Shown: positions 1 through 6,329 of the stretch, one piece after another
How the letters are laid out: the number at the start of each line of letters is the position of its first letter
How positions within the stretch are numbered: position 1 is the stretch's first letter
Assembly (NCBI GenBank): GCA_009691555.1
Contig: SICB01000018.1
Coordinates: 1-11,058 of the forward strand
Reading direction: 5' to 3'
DNA: 11,058 nt
Origin: Patescibacteria group bacterium
GTDB lineage: Bacteria; Patescibacteriota; Saccharimonadia; CAILAD01; BJGX01
Notes under the pieces: model-generated
The model's input: only the letters and a program-made list of their open reading frames with translations
What the model was told of the DNA's origin: nothing
Database searches by the model: none
Made by a program: the position numbers and the translations under genes

Positions 1-1219
1 AATCTGCCCAGGTTTGCAAAAACAAGTTCATAACCAGTACGGCAAGCGTTGCTGCTAGCAAGCTAATTGCGAGCAAATCTGATTTGCTGCGGACAAAGTC
101 TCTTGTCAGGCTGGCAAAAGCCAGGATGTAGAGTAAAAGACCGGGTAGGCCGATTTCGTAGGCTATTTGGAGGTACCAATTTTCTGGGATAACAGGCTCA
201 TCAGCCTTAAAACTCGAAGGACCGGCCGAACCAAGGCCATGTCCAAATGGGCTGTTAATTATTTTTGTAGAGGTTGCTACCAAAGATTCCAGCCTGCCCT
301 TGTCGGACCCCTCTATCCTATTCTCAAAATAACGGCCATGTAATAGGACATTTTCTATGGCGGTATTGCTGTTAATTTGGGTTGCAACTAGCACTGAAGC
401 TAGGCATATAAAAGTAATCGAAGCGATTGCAAAATATAGCCTCCACTTTTTATCGATTGCCACAAATATCGCTACCAATACGCCAATTATTGCACCAATC
501 CAGGCACTCCTGGAAAAGCTCAGCACTATCCCCGCTACAATTGGTAACCCGCATACTAATAGCCACCATCGTTTATTACGTATTCCGTAAACCAAGACAA
601 AAACTAGCGGCACGACTAGATATGCTCCGAGCTGGTTGGGTCCTCCTAGTGTAGAGAATGCCCTAAAGAAGCTAATAGACCCATCAATAATTTGCTTAGG
701 GCTGATGGTGCTGGAGTTGTAGCCGAAATTAGATAAAAACTCTGGCGCTATAAAAAAACTCTGCATAATTGCCAGTAGTGATACTATTACACCTGGAACT
801 ACTACAATCCAGAATAGTTTTGTTTTAAGTATTGAATGCTTAGCTAGTGGAGTCTGTGCGATAAAATACAATGCAATTGCAACAAGATTGGTCTTGATAC
901 CAAATAATAGCGCCTCAGAATTGGGTCTAACAAATAATGTAATCAATAAAGAGAACATTACTACCAATCCAAACAGGACATTGGTCGAGTCGAGCTCGAA
1001 AGCTAAGCGTTTTTTGGTGGCTTGGTAAATTAGCCATAAAAATGCCATAGACAAAATTACGACTTCCTTCCAGGATTGGACAATAGACCTGTCGGCACCT
1101 AGGTATCCGAGGTAGACACTTATAAAGGCGTGGAATGGCATCAAGAGTAGTACCAAAAGTGTGCCGATGCCAACTAGTCGTTGAGATATAACGGATAGCT
1201 TTTTGGCTAGCTCACTCAT
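1..1219 (-). CDS. O-antigen ligase/polymerase-like membrane protein (Wzy_C type), 3' end outside window
   Basis: An open reading frame of 406 codons runs from ATG at 1219-1217 to the left edge without a stop. The product is very hydrophobic, with roughly ten predicted membrane segments, as in the O-antigen ligase/polymerase family (Wzy_C/RfaL/PglL). Family-like landmarks are the FSRSAW motif (about residues 235-240) at the start of a membrane helix and, in the periplasmic-loop region, GHGLG (326-330) followed by ENWYLQIAYEIGLPGLLLY (from about 346). These enzymes transfer or polymerise lipid-linked glycans on the outer face of the membrane. The start overlaps the stop of the upstream mreB-like gene as ATGA, which suggests translational coupling; an AGGAG at 1235-1239 lies 15 bases upstream, rather far for a ribosome site. 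CPR cells are thought to lack lipopolysaccharide, so a role in another surface glycan or glycoprotein is more likely. The family call is solid; the substrate is unknown. Confidence 0.85.
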   Translation of the reverse strand, partial: MSELAKKLSVISQRLVGIGTLLVLLLMPFHAFISVYLGYLGADRSIVQSWKEVVILSMAFLWLIYQATKKRLAFELDSTNVLFGLVVMFSLLITLFVRPNSEALLFGIKTNLVAIALYFIAQTPLAKHSILKTKLFWIVVVPGVIVSLLAIMQSFFIAPEFLSNFGYNSSTISPKQIIDGSISFFRAFSTLGGPNQLGAYLVVPLVFVLVYGIRNKRWWLLVCGLPIVAGIVLSFSRSAWIGAIIGVLVAIFVAIDKKWRLYFAIASITFICLASVLVATQINSNTAIENVLLHGRYFENRIEGSDKGRLESLVATSTKIINSPFGHGLGSAGPSSFKADEPVIPENWYLQIAYEIGLPGLLLYILAFASLTRDFVRSKSDLLAISLLAATLAVLVMNLFLQTWAD

Positions 1220-2223
1220 TTATTTGTTACTACGCTCCTGATGTATTCGTCGAGGTGCTCCGCTGCCGTACCGGCTCCCTTGATGACACAAAGCATTGGG
1301 TCCTCTGCGATGTAGGCGGGCACACCGGTAACCTTGGTCATTAGCTTGTCGATATTGCGAAGCAATGCCCCGCCGCCGGTAATTATCATGCCACGGTCAA
1401 TGATATCACTCGATAGCTCGGGTGGAGTTTGCTCTAGAACGGCCTTTACTGTCAGCAGAATCTCGTCGAGCCGTTCTCTGATGGCCGAGGTTATTTCGGT
1501 ACTAGTGACCTCGATTGTTTTGGGCAGACCACCAACCATATCACGACCTCGCACCTGCATCTTCTTTGGCTGGTCCAAAGCCGTGGCCGAGCCGATCTTC
1601 TTTTTGATTTCCTCAGATGTCTGGACACCAATCACCAGCCCATGTCGCTTTCTGATATGCTCCGCAATAGACGAGCTAATGCGCCCACCACCAATTCGGA
1701 CTGAGCTTTCGGCGACGATGCCCCCGAGTGATATAATGGCAACCTCAGTGGTGCCTTCACCGATATCTACAATCAGATTACCAGCTGGGGCTGCAATAGG
1801 AACATTAGCACCAATCGCCGCTGCCACAGGTGCCCGAATAATGTAAACCTTTTTGGCACCGGCGGCTATTGCTGCATCTATTACCGCCCTGCGCTCGGTT
1901 GAGGTTATTCCTGAAGGCACACTCATCATAAGCTCTGGTCGAGTCAGACGAATATGACCTGATATTTTATTCAGGAAATACTTTAATAGGGCTTCGGTAA
2001 TTCGGTAGTTTGCGATTACCCCATTACGCAACGGTTTTGAGGCGACAATGGTGTCTGGTGTGCGTCCCAGCATCTCCTTGGCATCGTTGCCGATTGCTAC
2101 GATACGGTTATCTTCCACGCTAATAGCAACCACCGAGGGCTCATTGGCTACCAAGCCTTTTTTTGGTATATAGACTCGAGTGTTGGCGGTGCCTAAATCT
2201 ATTGCGATGCGTTTATTAAACAT
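1216..2223 (-). CDS. mreB: MreB/Mbl-family actin-like cell-shape protein with altered active site
   Basis: This 335-residue protein has the normal length and layout of MreB, the bacterial actin that forms membrane-bound filaments guiding peptidoglycan synthesis. The phosphate-1 motif IDLGTANT is at residues 8-15, followed by NEPSVVAIS (27-35) and AKEMLGRTP (48-56). The phosphate-2 region reads DIGEGTTE (153-160) where the family has DIGGGTTE, and ITGGGALLRN (281-290) forms the adenosine-side motif. The segment normally reading EEPMAAAIG is RAPVAAAIG (130-138), so the glutamate implicated in hydrolysis is alanine at 131. The gene lies 32 bp after murA and overlaps the next gene by ATGA, so the three probably share a transcript. 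The start at 2221-2223 has no clear Shine-Dalgarno sequence but gives the usual MreB N-terminus. No mreC or mreD is adjacent. The family assignment is very sure; normal ATPase activity is doubtful. Confidence 0.93.
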   Translation of the reverse strand: MFNKRIAIDLGTANTRVYIPKKGLVANEPSVVAISVEDNRIVAIGNDAKEMLGRTPDTIVASKPLRNGVIANYRITEALLKYFLNKISGHIRLTRPELMMSVPSGITSTERRAVIDAAIAAGAKKVYIIRAPVAAAIGANVPIAAPAGNLIVDIGEGTTEVAIISLGGIVAESSVRIGGGRISSSIAEHIRKRHGLVIGVQTSEEIKKKIGSATALDQPKKMQVRGRDMVGGLPKTIEVTSTEITSAIRERLDEILLTVKAVLEQTPPELSSDIIDRGMIITGGGALLRNIDKLMTKVTGVPAYIAEDPMLCVIKGAGTAAEHLDEYIRSVVTNK

Positions 2224-2255
2224 ACTTGCTATTTTAACAGGTTAAAGACCAAAGC

Positions 2256-3512
2256 TTAAGTGTTGGTTCTGGTAATGTTAGCTCCGAGCGACCTTAGGCG
2301 GCCGTCGAAGTGCTCATAGCCTCTGTCGATATGCTCGATTCGGTCGATAGTGGTCTCGCCGTGAGCAATAACAGCCGCAATCAAGATAGTTGCTCCTGCT
2401 CTAACATCGAAAGAAACTAGCTCGGTACCATGCAAAGTAGTCGGACCTTCGATTAGGCCAATATGACTATCGCGCAAATTGACATGGGCGCCCATTCTTT
2501 GAAGTTCAAAGAGGTATTGCAGGCGTCCCTCGTACATTGTCTCAAATATCTCCGAAACTCCCTCGGCTTGTGTAAACAATACCGCCATCGGCGCCTGCAA
2601 GTCGCTGGGGAATCCGGGGTAGATATCGGTTCGGATTTTAGTTGCAAGTATTTTTTTAGACGGCAGCATTTGGATTTTTCTTTCACCAAGGAGCTTATAA
2701 TTAACGCCCATCGTATCAAAAGTGTTGAGTAGAGCATCGTGATCGTTAACAATAAAATCTTCTATTAGCAAATTTCCACCAGAAGCGGCGGCAGCTATGG
2801 CAAAGGTTCCGCTCTCTAGGTAGTCGGGAATTATTTCGCCCTCTCCGCCGTGCAGGCTTTTGACGCCCTCGATAAAGAGTACATGCGAGCCAACACCCGA
2901 TATCTTGGCTCCAAGACTATTTAAAAACTCACAAAGCGCCACAATGTGTGGCTCTGTGGCAGCCATTCTGATTTCGCTAACACCATCTATTAAAACAGCC
3001 GCCAAAATTAGATTCTCGGTAGCAGTTACGCTAATTTCGTCGAGCACCACACGACTACTAGTTAGCTTACCGCGCAGCTTAATCGAATCGTCACTGGCCT
3101 CCAGTTTGCCACCGAGTTTGCTGAGCCCGTTAATGTGGGCTTTGATTGGTCTGGCACCAATGATATCACCCCCTGGAAGACCAATTTCGACTTCACCAAA
3201 GCGGGCCAGAGCTGGCCCAAGAATTAGTAGCGAAGCCCGTAATTTCTTGGTTAGTGATGTTGGGATTGCTTTGGGCCGAGCGTCCTTGGCGTTGCAGATC
3301 ACGCTGCTTCCCGTACGCTCCACTCTGACTCTGAAAAGCTCCAATATTTCGATCATCACTTCGGCATCGGCGATTGCTGGCAGATTGTGTATCGTAACAT
3401 CCTCTGTGGTTAAGAGCATCGCTGAGAGCATTGGCAATACATGGTTTTTGCTACCAGCAGTTCTTATAACCCCTTCGAGCTTAGTGGGCCCATTGATAAT
3501 TAATTTTTGCAA
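2256..3512 (-). CDS. murA: UDP-N-acetylglucosamine 1-carboxyvinyltransferase (MurA), Asp variant
   Basis: MurA catalyses the first committed step of peptidoglycan synthesis in the cytoplasm, adding enolpyruvate from PEP to UDP-GlcNAc. At 418 residues the protein has the usual family length. It keeps Lys22-Asn23 in GSKNHVLP, Arg92 in KLRAS, the loop LPGGDIIGARP (112-122), the base-bearing segment YPGFPSDLQAP, and the C-terminal FDVRAGATILIAA and HIDRGYE blocks. The residue at the Escherichia coli Cys115 position is Asp116 (codon at 3165-3167). The same change is known in Mycobacterium tuberculosis and Chlamydia, where it gives fosfomycin insensitivity. The start is TTG at 3510-3512: an AAAGGA lies 8 bases upstream, and the first in-frame ATG (Met28) would remove Lys22. 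The gene leads the envelope cluster and is divergent from the PEGA-domain gene. Confidence 0.96.
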   Translation of the reverse strand: MQKLIINGPTKLEGVIRTAGSKNHVLPMLSAMLLTTEDVTIHNLPAIADAEVMIEILELFRVRVERTGSSVICNAKDARPKAIPTSLTKKLRASLLILGPALARFGEVEIGLPGGDIIGARPIKAHINGLSKLGGKLEASDDSIKLRGKLTSSRVVLDEISVTATENLILAAVLIDGVSEIRMAATEPHIVALCEFLNSLGAKISGVGSHVLFIEGVKSLHGGEGEIIPDYLESGTFAIAAAASGGNLLIEDFIVNDHDALLNTFDTMGVNYKLLGERKIQMLPSKKILATKIRTDIYPGFPSDLQAPMAVLFTQAEGVSEIFETMYEGRLQYLFELQRMGAHVNLRDSHIGLIEGPTTLHGTELVSFDVRAGATILIAAVIAHGETTIDRIEHIDRGYEHFDGRLRSLGANITRTNT

Positions 3513-3526
3513 GTTTATATTCCTTT
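3510..3526 (-). promoter_or_regulatory. Ribosome binding site and TTG start of murA
   Basis: On the minus strand AAAGGA (complement of 3521-3526) precedes TTG (complement of 3510-3512) with 8 bases between. This decides the start, because no in-frame ATG occurs before the substrate-binding Lys22-Asn23. Confidence 0.8.
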
Positions 3527-3537
3527 AATTAAAGTGT

Positions 3538-3565
3538 TTGGCTCTGGTACTTTCTGGTTTATAAT
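3538..3565 (+). promoter_or_regulatory. Sigma-70-type promoter for the PEGA-domain gene
   Basis: TTGGCT at 3538-3543 and a perfect TATAAT at 3560-3565 are separated by 16 bp. Transcription should start near 3572, giving a leader of about 14 bases before the ATG at 3586; no Shine-Dalgarno sequence is visible in it. The bases around the -10 box, CTGGTTTATAATA, almost repeat those before the methyltransferase gene at 9993-10006. The opposing murA promoter must lie in the same 73-bp gap, but I could not pick a convincing -35/-10 pair for it. Confidence 0.65.
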
Positions 3566-3585
3566 ACAGTCTAAGCTATAACAAT

Positions 3586-4989
3586 ATGATATCACAAAAA
3601 ACACGCTCTTCGCTGACTATAACTATTGGTACTATCCTGGTATCAATTGGTACTATCCTGCTTGTCGGTCTGGCTTCTGGCTATAATATCGATATATTTC
3701 GCGGCGAAATATTTGTGACTGGTCTGGCGCTACTCGGATCGAATCCAGGCGGAGCAAGTATTAAAGTAAATTCCAAACTGATATCACAAAAAACGCCCTA
3801 CCGTCTTGAGAACATCAAAACAGGCCCACTTACTATTGAGTATTCTATGGCCGATTACAACGACTGGAAAGCAAACTTTTTTGTTAAGGCCGGCGAAGTA
3901 ACTTTTGCAGATTACGCCCTGATGATACCCAAAATAATCGAACCTAAACAAATCGAGAGCAATCTAGTTTTTACTGACATCATCTCTGCGGCAGATAAAA
4001 CCAAAATTTTTGGGTTTATAGACAACCCGGGCCTAATATACGAGGTTAAATCAAACTATGAGCTCCGTAAGGTTGTCGAGCTACCTGTTAATGACTCCAT
4101 TAAAACACCAATCAGACAGACTGACATCCAAATTAGCAGCGACAGTGGTTCGCTAGTAACGCGAGCCGTCTATGACGATGCCAGCACTGCATATTTTTGG
4201 GTCAACACAAGCTCGGGAGAATTCTTTGATATCAATAAGCTTTTTAACCAGCCACTACCAAATGTACGAATTAGCCCCAAGAACAATAAAGATATCTATA
4301 GTCTCGAAGCAGGCAAAATCAGCCGCGTAAATGTCGATACTAAAAAACTCACCCTACTGCCGATGACTAATGTCAGGACTTTCGATTTGAGCAAGGACGT
4401 CGTCTTGACGGTCGAGAATCTTAGCCCCACCGATACGGCACAGCTTTTGGTGAGCTACGATTATGATGGCAACAATCGCAAGATCCTCTACCAATACCCT
4501 GCCTCAGTCAAGCCATTACAAATTATCTCTAGCAAAATCGGCAATGATTTAATCGTTTCTATCACAAACCCAGACAACAATAGCTTGACAGTGTATAGAC
4601 AAGGAGAGGGTAAAAATCTTTCCTCACTGATTGGGCTCGACACATCGCTTCCGAACTTCAGCCCTAATGGACGCTTTTTATCGTTTGTGCAGGCATCTAA
4701 ACTCAGGACAATTGATATCGAATTTACCGACCGCTATAGCGTTTCGCTGGCAGACATCGGGCAGATAAGTTGGCTTACCAAGTACCAGATGTTACTCAAA
4801 AAGCCAAACGGTCTTTTTATAATTGACTATAACGGCTTCAACCTATTAAAAATCCCACCCAATGCATCTTTGCTATCGGATTACAAAGTTACTACTATTT
4901 CCGACAGCAAAAGTGTCATATATTTGACAGCAGGAAAAATAAACTACTACAGCCTAGAGCCGCGTGGTGGATTAATTAACTTCCGGTAG
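3586..4989 (+). CDS. Membrane-anchored PEGA-domain protein with beta-propeller-like C-terminal region
   Basis: This 467-residue protein has a short N-terminal tail, one membrane segment (about residues 11-31) and then a PEGA-type domain (about 49-116), recognised from SNPGGASIKVN, the KTPYRLENIKTG stretch and a beta-rich remainder. PEGA domains are small beta domains found on surface proteins. Residues from about 125 to 467 are rich in beta strands with repeating blocks such as ISPKNNKDIYSL, YDYDGNNRKILY and FSPNGRFLSFV, resembling TolB/WD40-like propeller blades. I infer one N-terminal anchor with the bulk outside the cell, perhaps as a scaffold or glycan/protein-binding module. No LPXTG motif or catalytic motif is seen. 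It has its own promoter, and its last 18 bases overlap the 3' end of the convergent sortase gene. Topology and domains are fairly sure; the exact function is unknown. Confidence 0.8.
   Translation: MISQKTRSSLTITIGTILVSIGTILLVGLASGYNIDIFRGEIFVTGLALLGSNPGGASIKVNSKLISQKTPYRLENIKTGPLTIEYSMADYNDWKANFFVKAGEVTFADYALMIPKIIEPKQIESNLVFTDIISAADKTKIFGFIDNPGLIYEVKSNYELRKVVELPVNDSIKTPIRQTDIQISSDSGSLVTRAVYDDASTAYFWVNTSSGEFFDINKLFNQPLPNVRISPKNNKDIYSLEAGKISRVNVDTKKLTLLPMTNVRTFDLSKDVVLTVENLSPTDTAQLLVSYDYDGNNRKILYQYPASVKPLQIISSKIGNDLIVSITNPDNNSLTVYRQGEGKNLSSLIGLDTSLPNFSPNGRFLSFVQASKLRTIDIEFTDRYSVSLADIGQISWLTKYQMLLKKPNGLFIIDYNGFNLLKIPPNASLLSDYKVTTISDSKSVIYLTAGKINYYSLEPRGGLINFR
3587..3794 (+). repeat. Pair of identical 16-bp sequences (3587-3602 and 3779-3794)
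   Basis: TGATATCACAAAAAAC is present exactly at 3587-3602, covering the start codon, and at 3779-3794, 192 bases on. Both copies are read in the same frame as ISQKT (residues 2-6 and 66-70). The intervening sequence is not part of the repeat. Confidence 0.85.
3625..3660 (+). repeat. 15-bp direct repeat with 21-bp period inside the membrane segment
   Basis: ATTGGTACTATCCTG occurs at 3625-3639 and again at 3646-3660, in the same reading frame. It encodes IGTIL twice within the hydrophobic helix (residues 14-18 and 21-25). This looks like a seven-codon duplication that lengthened or rebuilt the membrane segment. Confidence 0.85.
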
Positions 4990-6153
4990 ATATTTTATTT
5001 GGGTAGGCTGATTGGATTTTGTCTGCTCATTTTTGCTTACCCCAAAGAGTCCGCTCAGAAAGCTGGTAAATTGTTCCCAAATGCTCTTTGATGCAGAAGG
5101 CAAGGTGGCTTGACCATCTGTGGCGACTGGGGCAACAGCTGTTTTGGGTACAGCTGGCTTTTGGTAGGCTGGTGCAATTTGTTTGGCCCGAACGACGAAT
5201 CTCTGCCAGCTTGTGCCTGGTGGCGTGCAAGTAATCAGCGTGGAGCTAGGATAGCTCGTTTGGTTTAGTACGCTGAGGTCGCTCGGAGCTACAACCTTGG
5301 TTTCTTCTACCTGGTAGATATACTTACGGGAATTATAATGTATTTCGTAGGTGTCACCGATGGAAAGTTTTTCTAATATAACAAAGATAAACTTATAATT
5401 GCCCGCTTCCCACCAATCGCCACTAGAGTGTCCAAAAAACACCGAGTTGCCATTTTCGCCCGGGTAGGCTGTGCCATAATAATGCGCAACTCCCCCTCGT
5501 AGCGCCAACAAAACTTCGGTCTCGACATTGGTCTTGGGAAATACCAAAGGAGCCGTGACGCCGATTTTAGGAATTATAATTTCGTTTGCTGGGCCCACAA
5601 CTTCGGCTGCTGCTGGTGCTGCTGCCGGCTGAGTTATGGCAACATCTTGGGTTGTCTTGCTGCTGGGCTTATTGAATAAATACATTAGCTGCGATATAAA
5701 CCACTGCGAATTAAATACCAATAAAAATACCAGCACTGTGCCGACGACGAGCTTAGCATTGTGCCAGTGCTTGTGTGACCTAATAGATTTCATTTTGTTA
5801 AGTGCGGCTTGTTTTTTGCTAGCTTTGGCGGTCGAGGCTGAAATTACTTTGTGAGCATCTGGGTGCAAATTGATGCGCGGTTGGGGTGGGGTCTGTACTG
5901 TTGGCTGATTGTGTTGGCGCAAGTGGCCATTAAAATCGCCACTGGCGTGACCGGCAATACGATCTTGCTTGGGATGGGTCGATTGGTGGGTACTGCCGCT
6001 CGATGATACCTGGGGGCTAGTCTTAGCAGGAGCGGAATTCTCACTAGCGGGGTAGTGTTTGGGTATAGTTAAATTCACCTCCTCACCTTCTTGCAGTCGG
6101 TGAGCTGAAATAGGCTGGTAATCTGGGTCCGAATTTTGCTTAATATGCTTCAT
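4972..6153 (-). CDS. Sortase family transpeptidase with extended N- and C-terminal tails
   Basis: Sortases are membrane-bound cysteine transpeptidases that cut a sorting motif in surface proteins and attach them to the wall or to pilins. The 393-residue product has a polar, Pro/Gln/His/Ser-rich N-terminal region (1-130), one membrane helix (about 134-150), a low-complexity Ala/Pro linker (170-187) and a catalytic core (about 188-325). The core shows IIIPKIGVTAPLV, His242 in VFFGHSSGDWW, Cys309 in TLITCTPPG and Arg318 in SWQRFVV, a complete His-Cys-Arg triad. A tail of about 68 residues follows, which is unusual. The ATG at 6151-6153 has AAAAGGG 10 bases upstream. The 3' end overlaps the convergent PEGA gene by 18 bp. 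I see no LPXTG-type substrate in the window. The family is sure; the class (D/E-like by its TLxTC and SWQR motifs) is a guess. Confidence 0.93.
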   Translation of the reverse strand: MKHIKQNSDPDYQPISAHRLQEGEEVNLTIPKHYPASENSAPAKTSPQVSSSGSTHQSTHPKQDRIAGHASGDFNGHLRQHNQPTVQTPPQPRINLHPDAHKVISASTAKASKKQAALNKMKSIRSHKHWHNAKLVVGTVLVFLLVFNSQWFISQLMYLFNKPSSKTTQDVAITQPAAAPAAAEVVGPANEIIIPKIGVTAPLVFPKTNVETEVLLALRGGVAHYYGTAYPGENGNSVFFGHSSGDWWEAGNYKFIFVILEKLSIGDTYEIHYNSRKYIYQVEETKVVAPSDLSVLNQTSYPSSTLITCTPPGTSWQRFVVRAKQIAPAYQKPAVPKTAVAPVATDGQATLPSASKSIWEQFTSFLSGLFGVSKNEQTKSNQPTQIKYLPEVN

Positions 6154-6186
6154 TTTTTTATAGCCCTTTTGCTTGTCTTGATACTA

Positions 6187-6216
6187 TTGTATATTATAGC
6201 TACAGTATAGTATAAA
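6187..6216 (+). promoter_or_regulatory. Candidate promoter of tRNA-Leu
   Basis: TTGTAT (6187-6192) and TATAAA (6211-6216) lie 18 bp apart, placing the transcript start about 13 bases before the tRNA. It overlaps the opposing sortase promoter candidates; the whole 6154-6235 gap is AT-rich and other pairings are possible. Confidence 0.45.
6193..6198 (-). promoter_or_regulatory. Candidate -10 box for the sortase gene
   Basis: The minus strand reads TATAAT at this place, which would start transcription near 6186 and give a 33-base leader containing the AAAAGGG ribosome site (6164-6170). The -35 region (near 6215-6220) is weak. A second candidate is TATACT at 6204-6209 with TTGTAT at 6225-6230 and a 15-bp spacer. 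Confidence 0.45.
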
Positions 6217-6235
6217 TATTTGCCATACAATTTAG

Positions 6236-6322
6236 GCCAGAGTGGTGGAATTGGCAGACACGCACGACTCAAAATCGTGTGCTCGCAAGGGCATGTGGGT
6301 TCAAGTCCCACCTTTGGCACCA
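6236..6322 (+). tRNA. tRNA-Leu, anticodon CAA, CCA encoded
   Basis: All arms of a class II tRNA can be folded. The acceptor GCCAGAG (6236-6242) pairs with CTTTGGC, allowing one G-T pair. The anticodon stem CACGA/TCGTG encloses loop CTCAAAA, giving anticodon CAA, which reads the leucine codon UUG. A long variable arm, TGCTC-GCAA-GGGCA, is typical of leucine tRNA, and the T arm GTGGG-TTCAAGT-CCCAC is perfect. Discriminator A at 6319 is followed by a genomically encoded CCA (6320-6322). The tRNA ends 7 bases before the stop of the convergent gene at 6330, with no terminator hairpin visible between them. Confidence 0.97.
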
Positions 6323-6329
6323 GCAATTA

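Noticed and set aside
357..654. Two short plus-strand open frames
   Set aside because: Both lie within the O-antigen-ligase-like gene, whose minus-strand frame stays open through 1-1219 with clear family features.
1334..1846. 170-codon plus-strand open frame opposite the mreB-like gene
   Set aside because: Fully antisense to a well-conserved gene; Ser/Ile/Pro-rich translation with no recognisable motif. A shadow frame.
2860..3528. 222-codon plus-strand open frame opposite murA
   Set aside because: Antisense to conserved MurA sequence, with no promoter or ribosome site; composition is typical of a shadow frame.
4972..4992. LPEV near the sortase C-terminus as a sorting motif
   Set aside because: It is at the very end with no following hydrophobic helix and basic tail, so it cannot act as an LPXTG-type signal.
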